A DNA stretch of 46,618 nucleotides from Muribaculaceae bacterium. GTDB taxonomy: Bacteria; Pseudomonadota; Alphaproteobacteria; Rs-D84. The DNA lies in contig JAMPEH010000010.1 of assembly GCA_023665245.1 (NCBI GenBank), positions 1 through 46,618 of the forward strand. Reading direction: 5' to 3'. How positions within the stretch are numbered: position 1 is the first letter of the stretch; every line of letters starts with the position of its first letter. The notes below the pieces were generated by a model. It made no database searches, had not been told where the DNA came from, and saw only the letters and a list, made by a program, of their open reading frames with translations. The position numbers were made by a program, and so were the translations under genes. Shown here piece by piece: positions 33,597-43,100 of the stretch.

Positions 33597-34817
33597 ATGA
33601 CACCAATATTACTATTAACAGGCTATTTAGGGAGCGGCAAAACCACTCTCGTCAATCATATTCTAACCAACGAACGTGGTATCCGTTTCGCTGTTATTGT
33701 AAATGACATAGGCGAAGTGAACATCGATGCCGATCTAATTCAGCGAGGTGGAATCGTTGACACCAAAGATGATTCACTCGTGGCACTCCAAAACGGTTGT
33801 ATCTGCTGTACTTTGAAAATGGATCTCGTAAAGCAGATAGAGGATATAATGGCAATGGATAAATTCAACTACATTGTAATTGAAGCAAGCGGTATATGCG
33901 AACCAGCGCCAATCGCCCAAACAATCTGTTCAATACCTCAAATGGGTGAAGGTTATATCAAATTTGGAACCCCAAAACTTGATTGCATAGTGACAGTGGT
34001 TGATGCTCTACGCTTAAAGGATGAATTCCTGTGTGGTGACAGTCTAAAAAAAGACAACCTTGATGAAGAGGACATCGAAAATCTTATTATTCAACAGATT
34101 GAATTCTGTAATATCATTCTTCTAAATAAAATATCGGAAGTCAATGACAAGGAGAAAGCCCATATCAAAGCTGTGATTCGTGCCATCCAACCTAAGGCGG
34201 AAATTATGGAGTGCGACTATGCTGATGTTGATATCACCCGTTTTCTCAATACCAACATGTTCAAATTTGAAAAGGTAGCTACTTCAGCTTCATGGGTAGA
34301 GCAAATCGAAAAATCCATTTCCGAAATAGAAGCCGAAGAAACGGAAAAAGAACATCACCATCACCATGAACATGAACATATACATGAACACGAGCAAGAA
34401 CACCATCATCACCATCACCACCATCATGATGGTGAAGGCGAAGCTGAGGAATATGGCATCAGTTCTTTTGTGTACTTTCGACGTCCGGCTTTCGACCTTA
34501 ACAAATTTGACTACTTTGCGGCTCGTAAATGGCCTGAGGGGATTATACGCTCAAAGGGTATATGCTATTTCGGAGTCAACCCTGACATGTCATATCTTTT
34601 TGAATCAGCCGGTAAACAGAAACAGCTGAAAGAGGCTGGAATGTGGTTTGCAACTGCCCCTGAAGATGAGTTTAAAGAATTGGTTGAACAGGATTCGTCT
34701 ATTCTCCGCGATTGGGACGAAGTTTACGGAGATAGAATGATAAAACTCGTGTTCATAGGTCAACACCTCGACAAGGCTGCCATTACTAAGGCCCTTGATG
34801 AGTGCCTTGACATTTAA
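33597..34817 (+). CDS. COG0523/CobW-family GTPase with His-rich metal-binding stretch
   Basis: A G3E-family P-loop GTPase, probably a zinc (or other metal) chaperone that loads metalloproteins. The Walker A is GYLGSGKTT (residues 9-17). The CxCC metal motif is C68, C70 and C71, and an NKIS element for guanine recognition follows. A His- and Glu-rich region lies near residues 252-285, between the GTPase and the C-terminal CobW domain, with about 20 histidines. Start is ATG 33597; an in-frame TTG at 33519 overlaps folB and precedes the P-loop by an unconserved stretch. Related proteins are often zinc-responsive, but I see no Zur site by eye. Confidence 0.9.
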   Translation: MTPILLLTGYLGSGKTTLVNHILTNERGIRFAVIVNDIGEVNIDADLIQRGGIVDTKDDSLVALQNGCICCTLKMDLVKQIEDIMAMDKFNYIVIEASGICEPAPIAQTICSIPQMGEGYIKFGTPKLDCIVTVVDALRLKDEFLCGDSLKKDNLDEEDIENLIIQQIEFCNIILLNKISEVNDKEKAHIKAVIRAIQPKAEIMECDYADVDITRFLNTNMFKFEKVATSASWVEQIEKSISEIEAEETEKEHHHHHEHEHIHEHEQEHHHHHHHHHDGEGEAEEYGISSFVYFRRPAFDLNKFDYFAARKWPEGIIRSKGICYFGVNPDMSYLFESAGKQKQLKEAGMWFATAPEDEFKELVEQDSSILRDWDEVYGDRMIKLVFIGQHLDKAAITKALDECLDI

Positions 34818-34855
34818 TCACTTGAATATTTATTATTTATAGCGAATTTATTACG

Positions 34856-36646
34856 ATGAAACCATATCTGCAGGTTGAGGAACTGACTAAAAGCTATGGC
34901 AATCGAATGCTTTTCGACTCGATTACCTTTGGAGTTAACGAAGGTGACAAAATCGGAATTATAGCCAAAAACGGAACAGGCAAAACCACACTCCTTCGTA
35001 TAATATCAGGCGAGGAATCACATGATAGCGGCTCAATTACCTACAGAAATGATCTTCGTATCGGATTTCTTAAACAGACTCCCGAATTCACTAATGGAAA
35101 AACTGTTTTAGAAAACCTACTATCGTCTATCCCTGAGCATGACCATGAGGAGTGGGATAAGGAGGATCGTGTGACGCAGATGCTTTCCCAACTTGGAATA
35201 AATAATGCCAGGACCAAAGTTTCAACCTTATCAGGTGGACAGATTAAGCGCGTAGCTATCGCACAAATTCTACTCGGCAGCCCGGATTTGCTAATTCTCG
35301 ACGAACCTACCAACCACCTCGACATCGAAACTGTGGAGTGGCTTGAAAACTTTCTTACGCGTCAACGAGTCACTCTCCTAATGGTCACACATGACCGTTA
35401 TTTCCTTGATAGGGTATGCAATAAAATAATTGAAATTGACCAGCAGCAGATTTTCACATACGAGGGAAACTATGACAACTACCTCCGTCGTCGTGCCGAA
35501 CGAATAGAAGCTCTAACCGGTGAACTTACAAAAATTAAGAATACTCTTCGCAAGGAGCAGGAGTGGATGCGCCGACAGCCCCAAGCTCGTGCCGGGAAAG
35601 CTCGTTACCGCATTAATGCTTTCTATGACTTAAAAGAACGATCTAAAGCAAGATATAATGAAAAGAATATCGATCCAAATGATATTCGTTCATCTTATAT
35701 TGGATCTAAGATTTTTGAGGCGGAGGGGATTAGCAAACGATTTGGTGACAAGGTGATACTTGATGATTTCACTTATACGTTTGCCAGGTATGAAAAAGTG
35801 GGAATTGTGGGTGAAAATGGTGTGGGTAAATCTACTTTCGTGAAAATGCTTCAGGGGCTGGTGAAACAGGATAGTGGAGAATGGAATGTAGGTGAGACAG
35901 TGCGATTCGGCTACTACTCCCAGGAAGGTCTGAAATTACCGGAAGGCAAAAAAGTTATTGATGCAATTACGGATATTACTGAGGATGTGGTGATTAATGG
36001 TACAACCCACTATACCCCGATGCAATTTCTCAATCGATTCCTATTTTCCCCCGCCGACCAACAAAAATACATCTCAAAATTGAGCGGCGGCGAGATGCGA
36101 CGATTAAATCTTGCTGCTGTACTCATCACTCAGCCTAACTTTCTTATCCTTGACGAACCTACCAACGACCTTGATATCATGACGCTTGGTATTTTGGAAG
36201 AGTATCTACAAAACTTCAAAGGATGTGTGATTGTAATCTCCCATGATCGTTTCTTCCTTGACTCTATTGTTGACCATCTGTTTGTGATGGAGGGCAACGG
36301 TGTGATTAAAGATTTCCCCGGTAATTATACTGACTATCGTAATTATCTTAAAGAGCAAAGTGCACGGCAAATTCAGACAGCGACAGAAGTTCACGGTCAG
36401 CAACAGCAGACAAAACGAGAAACTAAGCAGCGTCCTGAAAGAATGACATTCAAGGAACGCAAGGAATTTGAAGCGCTCACAGCTGAAATTGAAACTCTTA
36501 CCAACGAAAAGAATGAATTGGAAGCACTTTTCAATTCCGGTCAAGAACTTGATGATGTAACAAATAAGGCTAAACGCTATAGCGAACTCAATGACATTCT
36601 GGATGAAAAAGAGATGAGATGGCTTGAACTTTCAGAAAAAAGTTGA
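34856..36646 (+). CDS. ABC-F family ATPase (Uup-like)
   Basis: A soluble tandem ABC ATPase that acts on the ribosome or in DNA repair rather than in transport. Two nucleotide-binding domains are intact: Walker A GIIAKNGTGKTT (34-45) with LSGGQIKRVAIA and LILDEPTNHLD, and GIVGENGVGKST with LSGGEMRRLNLA and LILDEPTNDLD. The interdomain linker is charged and a C-terminal coiled coil (after about residue 530) fits the Uup-type. Length is 596. Antibiotic resistance cannot be inferred, since housekeeping ABC-F proteins look alike. It converges with the TPR gene, with only 11 bases between the stops. Confidence 0.9.
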   Translation: MKPYLQVEELTKSYGNRMLFDSITFGVNEGDKIGIIAKNGTGKTTLLRIISGEESHDSGSITYRNDLRIGFLKQTPEFTNGKTVLENLLSSIPEHDHEEWDKEDRVTQMLSQLGINNARTKVSTLSGGQIKRVAIAQILLGSPDLLILDEPTNHLDIETVEWLENFLTRQRVTLLMVTHDRYFLDRVCNKIIEIDQQQIFTYEGNYDNYLRRRAERIEALTGELTKIKNTLRKEQEWMRRQPQARAGKARYRINAFYDLKERSKARYNEKNIDPNDIRSSYIGSKIFEAEGISKRFGDKVILDDFTYTFARYEKVGIVGENGVGKSTFVKMLQGLVKQDSGEWNVGETVRFGYYSQEGLKLPEGKKVIDAITDITEDVVINGTTHYTPMQFLNRFLFSPADQQKYISKLSGGEMRRLNLAAVLITQPNFLILDEPTNDLDIMTLGILEEYLQNFKGCVIVISHDRFFLDSIVDHLFVMEGNGVIKDFPGNYTDYRNYLKEQSARQIQTATEVHGQQQQTKRETKQRPERMTFKERKEFEALTAEIETLTNEKNELEALFNSGQELDDVTNKAKRYSELNDILDEKEMRWLELSEKS

Positions 36647-36657
36647 CGTGATGCATC

Positions 36658-36930
36658 TCAGGGATTATATAAATCTGGATTGAAGAAATTAACCACATCG
36701 TAAGCCTGTTTGAGAGCTTTATCCGCAGGGCTATCGGGATTGATACTTTTGGCTTTGGCATAATCGCCCATTGCTTTTGAACGTTCTCCCATACGCCAGT
36801 AAAGCTTGCCTCGCTCAAAGTAAAGAGTGTCATTATTAGCGTCACCCTCAATCATGCCGTTTAGCATCCCGATTGCATCTTGTAAACGCCCATTTTTAAC
36901 TGTGGCTTTCACCATTTCCAAATTTCCCAT
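36658..36930 (-). CDS. Small TPR protein
   Basis: A 90-residue cytoplasmic protein built from about two tetratricopeptide repeats (GRLQDAIGMLNGMIEGDANNDTL style, then LYFERGKLYWRMG and AMGDYAKAKSINP). It is likely a protein-protein adaptor. There is no signal peptide. Its start at 36930 overlaps the end of the DUF2520 gene by 22 bases; ATG 36915 is an alternative. Its gene order with DUF2520 suggests co-expression, but no partner is known. Confidence 0.82.
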   Translation of the reverse strand: MGNLEMVKATVKNGRLQDAIGMLNGMIEGDANNDTLYFERGKLYWRMGERSKAMGDYAKAKSINPDSPADKALKQAYDVVNFFNPDLYNP

Positions 36931-37715
36931 TTTTTCTGAGGATTAAAATGACTAAAAATACTCTCTGACAGTAGTCTGTAAATCATTCTCTCATGTTCAG
37001 ATAGCATAGCTTCGTGCTTCTCCATAATTTTGATATCTCCCCTAACTGCCGGACCTGTCTGTCCATTTTCAGGTGAATTTGCCAACGCTTTTCTTATCGT
37101 TTCTTCTATCAACGGCTTCATTACTTCAATCGAGAGACCTTCTTTATGAAGTAATTTATCTGCTATAACCCACATATAGTTAGTGAAATTACAACAAAAT
37201 ACCGCAGCAATGTGCATCTTCCTTCTAAGTTCACTATCAGCATGAATAACCGTCTTGAACACCTTTTCTGCCAATGTCCGAATCTCCCTCTCGACTCCTG
37301 AATCAACACCTTCGATAAAAAGCGGAACATCTGCCATGTCTAAATAGGTGTACTTTGAAAAGGTTTGCATAGGATAAAACACGCCATATCTTTTTGTTAC
37401 ACTAGATAGAATTTCCATCCCCACCGAACCTGATGTATGTAGCCAGAGAGCTTCATTAGACTTGGCATTGTTTATTACGTCAGCTATGCAATCATCCTTG
37501 ATACTTAGTATGTAAATATCGGCATCTTCATACATATTGTAAAAATCATCGATGGCTTCAGAAAACTTCAACTTTGAAGCGAGTGCTTGTGCATTTTCAA
37601 TGTTTCTGCTGTAAACCTGCACAATCTCCCCGGCACCACTTTGCTCAATTGCAGGTGCAAGATGTGTTGCCACATTACCCGACCCAATAAATACAATTTT
37701 AGGAACCATCTTCAT
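36909..37715 (-). CDS. DUF2520 Rossmann-like oxidoreductase
   Basis: A predicted NAD(P)-dependent dehydrogenase of the 6-phosphogluconate/ProC-like group with DUF2520 at the C-terminus. A Rossmann dinucleotide loop starts right after the N-terminus (KIVFIGSGNVATHLA), with helical C-terminal part RRKMHIAAVFCCNFTNYMW. The substrate is not known. I chose the ATG at 37715, whose A is shared with the nitroreductase stop (TAATG), giving 268 residues; ATG codons at 37721 and 37709 are alternatives and a longer frame from 37745 enters the upstream gene. It is coupled to both neighbours. Confidence 0.85.
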   Translation of the reverse strand: MKMVPKIVFIGSGNVATHLAPAIEQSGAGEIVQVYSRNIENAQALASKLKFSEAIDDFYNMYEDADIYILSIKDDCIADVINNAKSNEALWLHTSGSVGMEILSSVTKRYGVFYPMQTFSKYTYLDMADVPLFIEGVDSGVEREIRTLAEKVFKTVIHADSELRRKMHIAAVFCCNFTNYMWVIADKLLHKEGLSIEVMKPLIEETIRKALANSPENGQTGPAVRGDIKIMEKHEAMLSEHERMIYRLLSESIFSHFNPQKKWEIWKW

Positions 37716-38239
37716 TACCATTTGGCAATATGCACATTCTCCCAACGCAGCTTGTCAACATCTTGAAGCTTACGCTGCTCATCCTTATGTCCGAATGTCA
37801 GAATGCAAATCACCGGGCATGTTTCAGGTATTCCCAATGCCTCTTGAACATATTCATCGGAAGGGATACCGTCGGCTGTAAAACGTCCTCTCACTTGTAT
37901 CCAGCAAGAGCCTAAACCGAGATCGGCAGCTTGTAACTGCATATAAGAAGCTGCCACTGATCCATCTTCTATCCATGGTTCCGTGGCTGTGCTGTCGACT
38001 GTGATCACTATTGCAAGCGGACATTTTGCAATTGGTGCTGCTCCCATAGGTTTGCACTGGCTCAAGCGCTGCAGCATATCTTCATCCTCTACCACAATAA
38101 ATTGCCATGCACGCGAACTTTTAGAAGTAGGAGCGAGCAAGCCTGCCTCAAGAATAAGACGCACATGTTCGGGATTAATCTTTTCTGATGTGTAGCGGCG
38201 AATGCTGCGTCGTGCTACCAATAATTCGTGTAATGTCAT
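37715..38239 (-). CDS. Nitroreductase family protein
   Basis: An FMN-dependent NAD(P)H oxidoreductase; the natural substrate cannot be told. FMN-phosphate contacts are in ARRSIRRYTSEKI (residues 8-20) and APTSKSSRAWQF (36-47). The GSCWIQVRG and late LTFGHKDE segments are family-typical. Length of 174 is on the short side of the 170-220 usual range. It is the first gene of a small operon with the DUF2520 protein and the TPR protein; no clear promoter is visible. Confidence 0.9.
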   Translation of the reverse strand: MTLHELLVARRSIRRYTSEKINPEHVRLILEAGLLAPTSKSSRAWQFIVVEDEDMLQRLSQCKPMGAAPIAKCPLAIVITVDSTATEPWIEDGSVAASYMQLQAADLGLGSCWIQVRGRFTADGIPSDEYVQEALGIPETCPVICILTFGHKDEQRKLQDVDKLRWENVHIAKW

Positions 38240-38303
38240 AATTAGAAGATGTTAATCGATAATATGTGGGAGTCATAAATACCCTATTCCAAAGATTTGG
38301 ATT

Positions 38304-39278
38304 TTACTTCCTACACACCCACACTGAAGGATATTGCGATTGAATATCCTCTGCCATTTGGCGAGCTTTGTCAATATCAGATGCAGTGCCGGCGTAAACA
38401 CGGTAATTACCATCCATTTCAACAACACGTAATTCGTCAGATGTGTTTAGATACTGTATGTGCCGCTCAGCGGCTCTACGGGACGGAAATGACGCAACAA
38501 CTACAATATAGCGATCCGATGCGTTAAATTCATTGTCGTATGCTACTTTACTCGTTTCTTCCTCTGATTCAAATACAGGATAGGCAATATTGAGGGATAT
38601 TTCACGTGACAATGGGGGTTGAATCGCCGTGTCAATACTCTCATTAATATTCAACGGTGAATCAACATGAACGCTGAAACCTGTGTCAAGAGAAGCGAAT
38701 TTAACTTCCGGACCACGTACCAGCCCAGTGGTTGAGTACAACAGTCCAAAAGCGACCATAAGAATGATGAACGAAGCAACAATCTTCAATGATGTAGGGA
38801 AATAAATTACTCGAGGAGACTCCTCTACTACCTCATTCTCCACATGTTGTTCTTGATTCAACGGTGTTATTGCCACATTTCTGAGACCCGCATACTTCAA
38901 TGATGAAAGTAAAAATGAGGCAGGCTCGAAAATCGGAGTCGCTGCTGATTCAATTTTGCGAAGTGTCCCTAAATTTCCTAAAGGGTACTCTCCGGTAAAC
39001 TCCAGCTGATGATTGAGTGCTGCAACCATTATGGTAAGTTCCCGTTGGGCATATTCAATTGAAATCTCCCCTCTTCTGGCTATACTCGATGCGAGAAGCC
39101 CGTCATTGTGACACACTTCAGGATTGAATCCCACAGTGCGTATCGGTGGCACAAAGCATTCTAACACAGAATCATAATGAGCCGGAGTGTCATTCACAAG
39201 AAATGCGCCCAAACCAGGCACCACAACGCAATCATGGTGCATAAGCAAATACTCAATATGTACTGTAATGTCTAACAC
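38304..39278 (-). CDS. HU-CCDC81 and SPOR domain membrane protein
   Basis: A bitopic inner-membrane protein. The N-terminal 130 residues fit the HU-CCDC81 DNA-binding-like fold (HIEYLLMHHDCVVVPGLGAF at residues 7-26, and LGTLRKIE later). A transmembrane helix lies at about 169-192. The C-terminal SPOR domain (about 245-324, YIVVVASFPSRRAAERH) binds glycan strands lacking stem peptides at division sites. The start is GTG 39278: the family N-terminus aligns from this codon, and no ATG is available before it. The codon sits immediately after a full promoter, so the mRNA should be nearly leaderless. Role in linking chromosome or cytoplasm to the septum is inference. Confidence 0.9.
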   Translation of the reverse strand: MLDITVHIEYLLMHHDCVVVPGLGAFLVNDTPAHYDSVLECFVPPIRTVGFNPEVCHNDGLLASSIARRGEISIEYAQRELTIMVAALNHQLEFTGEYPLGNLGTLRKIESAATPIFEPASFLLSSLKYAGLRNVAITPLNQEQHVENEVVEESPRVIYFPTSLKIVASFIILMVAFGLLYSTTGLVRGPEVKFASLDTGFSVHVDSPLNINESIDTAIQPPLSREISLNIAYPVFESEEETSKVAYDNEFNASDRYIVVVASFPSRRAAERHIQYLNTSDELRVVEMDGNYRVYAGTASDIDKARQMAEDIQSQYPSVWVCRK

Positions 39279-39282
39279 AATG

Positions 39283-39313
39283 CAAAGGTAGTAAACTTTT
39301 CAAGAAATAGCAA
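39283..39313 (-). promoter_or_regulatory. Full Bacteroidota promoter for the HU/SPOR gene
   Basis: On the minus strand TTG (39313-39311), a 20-base spacer and TACCTTTG (39290-39283) match the consensus. The last base of the -7 box is five bases before the GTG start, so transcription would begin at about 39279 with a leader of zero to two bases. Confidence 0.7.
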
Positions 39314-39339
39314 GGGCTGGGAGATTGTTTAGGGAAATT

Positions 39340-40119
39340 TTAGAGACGATTAAACGATATAGTACATCTTTTCTTCCTTGAATAAACACCGGCCATTACC
39401 CCACTATAAATTTCTGACGTATCAAATTTACTAATGGGGATGCCCACATATCGGAGTATATCACTATTTTCTGCCGCCATGAAGATAAATTTGCCGTTTT
39501 CTTCTAAGGTGATTTTCAAATTTACAGGCGAGAATGGGTCATTGAGCATCATGGTAGCTGTATGTGTGAGTATTCCATCACGGATGGCAATTATCTTTAC
39601 GCAGTCTCGCCCGGAATTGTCTATGGATCTACCGAATAAAATGGTATTTTCGGGATCGTGGTAAAGTAGTAATCCTGCAATATCATCAGGAAAGACGGGC
39701 ACAAATTGTTCAATTGTCGCGTTAAGTTCAAAAGTGGTATCCGTAATCCATCTCACTACGGCCGGATTGGATTTTTCAATCACAATTCCACCGTCTATTC
39801 CGAAGCTTTTATCTGATTCTTTACCATACTGAATAGCAGATTGAAGGATGAATCGGTTTAAAGAGTCTACGTAATAATTTAACGTGGCCTCGCCATTCTT
39901 TACATTCGGGACAAATAAAGCATCAGGGGTCAACCCAGAGGAATCCCAAAGTACACGTCCGATGGAGTCGAAATTATTATAATACTTCACGCTTGTGAAA
40001 ATCACAACATCTCCGTCAGCACTCCAGTCCTCTTTAAAATCCCATCCGTAAGAATACAAACCAGCCCATAATATGGAGGAGAGAACAATTAACTTTAAAA
40101 TATGGGATCTGAATTTCAT
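39340..40119 (-). CDS. Secreted beta-rich protein, possibly concanavalin-like
   Basis: A 259-residue protein with a signal peptide (about residues 1-25, ending GLYSYG). The rest is beta-rich. The segment around residues 150-180 (AGLLLYHDPENTILFGRS) resembles the C-terminal concanavalin-like domain seen in family 43 glycoside hydrolases and in DUF1349, but I see no catalytic site and give no activity. It may bind glycans. It lies 16 bases after the AddA-like gene and ends the operon before the HU/SPOR promoter. Confidence 0.75.
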   Translation of the reverse strand: MKFRSHILKLIVLSSILWAGLYSYGWDFKEDWSADGDVVIFTSVKYYNNFDSIGRVLWDSSGLTPDALFVPNVKNGEATLNYYVDSLNRFILQSAIQYGKESDKSFGIDGGIVIEKSNPAVVRWITDTTFELNATIEQFVPVFPDDIAGLLLYHDPENTILFGRSIDNSGRDCVKIIAIRDGILTHTATMMLNDPFSPVNLKITLEENGKFIFMAAENSDILRYVGIPISKFDTSEIYSGVMAGVYSRKKRCTISFNRL

Positions 40120-40135
40120 CGTCTCTATATAATTA

Positions 40136-43100
40136 TCAGTATCTCACAATTTTCCCCGTATCAAGATAGTATACAAATCCCTTGACATTATGATAGCCCA
40201 ATGAATTTAGAATTGACACATAGCCATCTAACTGCTTTTTATATTTTTCAGGCGGCTGATTGCCAGATTTGAAATCAATGACATGAACCTCACCATCGCT
40301 CGTCCATACCACGCGGTCAGGACGTCGGATTGAGTCGTCAGTCATTGATATTGGCCGTTCAATTAACACTCTACTATAGTCTTTGAACCATTTCTGCACC
40401 CTGGTATCATTTACTCGCTGAGTGATAAGATATTTAATTTCCTGAATATCTGTCTCAGTCAAGCTATTATCCTCTTTCGACATTCTAAGTCTTATAATAG
40501 CAGTAGGGACATCTGCTGGTGTCTTTATAAAAGCCATAAGTCCGTGAAGAATCAAACCTCGTTCTCTTGCCACATCTATATCATTGGGCTTTTCAAGTTT
40601 GGTGTTCTCCCAAAGTGATTCGTTTTCATAAGAACAGAAATTAGGCATTAATTTAGATTCGGAATCCTCTGCCATATTATCATTTAATACATTCTTTACG
40701 GTGGGAGTGCCTACGATTAATTGGTTATCGTGATTAAACGACATCGTACAGTAGGGTGAGATTCTTGTCTCAGTTCCATTCTCCTTATTGAGGTTATCAC
40801 AAAATTCGGGGGTAGAAATATCGACTGCTGATTGTATTACTTCAGCGAAAGATGCTGATGAGTCGATACAAACACACAATTCATCAACCGCTCTTGTAAA
40901 GGCTACATAAAGCAAATTTAAATAATCGAGTGTGCGTTGTGCTGTCAGTTCTCTATATCGTGACTCAAAGATAGTGCCCTCCATTGCCGACGTGACTCTC
41001 AATGGAATCATAGGCGGTTTTGTATCTTTGCTTACACCAGGAATATCATCTATTTCAAACCACGCAATGTCAGAGTTGATAGTAGAAGAGGTGCCGAATG
41101 GTATATGGACACAAGGGAATTCAAGGCCTTTTGACTTATGTATGGTGAAAATATTGATTGCGGAATCATCTTTCGCTCCTGCTATCGAGGCATTCTTGCC
41201 GGTATCGTCCCACCATGTCAGGAATGAGCGGATATCGTTTCTCCCCTTGGAAGAGAAGTCAGCCACGAGATCAAGGAATGCAGTGATGAATGCATTCTCA
41301 CTTGCTAATTTTTCTTTGGGAATATACTCGCTGATGATTCTTTCTATAAGGGTCATCAAATCCAGTTCTTTAACATTAACTCTTTCAACCACATTGATTT
41401 CCCCATTTTCTTGAAAAGCATCGGTTCTAGACAATGACATAGCTAATGAGTCGGCCGAGGAATATCCTTTGCTTCTTATCGTCTCGAAATCGTTGATTAC
41501 TGCCGTAACCTCTCTTTTTGATTTTCTTCCATTGTTCTGCACTTCGCCTGATGAACTCATCAGACGCAATCTGCTTATAATCTGCGACACAGCTGGCGAT
41601 CGAGACACTTTATAAGAACTGTCAGAAACAATTTGAAACGGAGGAAAATCTGGGTCATTGTTTTTTACGCTTTCGAGATGTCGAATCACCTCCTCTCCTT
41701 CTTTCCATTTTCTTACCAGTATAGCAATATCACCCGGTTTATAGCCTGACTTAAGTTGTCTTTTTAGATCTTCTGTCAAAAAATCCAAAGGTGTCTTTCC
41801 CTCATTTTTATTTATTATCGTAAGCTTAACGTATCCTTTATGGTCAACGTGCCTCGGTGAAATCTGCTGTGCCACATTACCATATATCGACTCATATTTA
41901 AGATTTTTGGCAATCGCTGTAAAAAGAGTGTTGTTAAACTGTATAACTTCTCTTGAGGAACGCCAGTTAGTATTTTCAGCAATATTATTTCCGCTAACAT
42001 GTGCTCGTTCGCAGATGTATTGTTCTGTATGTAGATTATGAAGTAGGGATGGATCACTATTACGAAAACGGTAAATACACTGCTTCTCATCTCCAATTAC
42101 CAAGTTGTCGTGATCTTCCGAAAGACTTTCTCTGATTAACGGTCGTAGATTTTGCCATTGACTGATTGAGGTATCCTGAAACTCGTCTATCAGATAGTTA
42201 TGGTACCAAAGCCCGACTCGCTCATATAGAAATGGGGTGTCCTCGTTACCTATAATCTTTGCAAGCAATGCGTTGGTGTCGCTAAGGAGTATGGATGAAT
42301 TTTCCTTTCGATATTTGTTGATATATCCTACTATAGAAGAGAAGAATCCTAACTGATAAATATTTGTGAGCAGAATGTTGAGTAATTTGTTATTTTGAAG
42401 GGAGAAAACACATTTCTGTGCTGCATATGAAATGATACCATCAATCTCTTCCGACCGAAATTCACTATTGCGGTATTTTGCATTGTAGGCAGAACTACAG
42501 TCCTCATTAACCTTTACGATGGAGTTCTGAAGTGTCTTATTAAATCCTGTTGCAGCCCATGATATGAGACTCTTAGCAAATACGCTGTTAAAGACACCTT
42601 TTGGGGCACTTTCTATCGTTAGAAGAGCCTGCTGACATGCGTTCTTCGTTTCTGTCCTTATCTTTTTTGACAATTCGCTTAGTTGGTCTCTGAAACTTTC
42701 AAAACGTCTGTGATCCGATAGATATTCGATTATCTCCGTTTCATGTTCACGGAATGTGTCGTCTGAAATATCGTTTATGTAAGCCACGAGTTCTCCATGT
42801 ATCTTAGCCGACCGATTGAAAATGTTAAATGTCTTTCCATTTTCAATCAATTGTGTCATATAGCTTGAAAGCCATTTTATTAAATAGTCCGACTCTTTAT
42901 CCTTCGTTTTATGATTTAAATCTTGCAAGATATTATCGACAGCCATTGCAATGACAGCCTTGTCGTCAAGCTCTACATCATAATTCCCGGAAACATCAGC
43001 CTCATGCGCGAACGAACGGAGTATTAATTGGAAAAAGGAATCGATGGTTGATACGCTAAAGAAATTAAAATCGTAAAGCAAATCTCTCAAAGCTATGTTT

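Noticed and set aside
33597..34817. His-rich stretch of the COG0523 protein as a cloning tag or assembly artefact
   Set aside because: His-rich insertions at this position are normal in COG0523 proteins and the frame is continuous.
34856..36646. ABC-F gene as an antibiotic-resistance determinant
   Set aside because: Both domains look like housekeeping Uup-type proteins and no resistance context is present.
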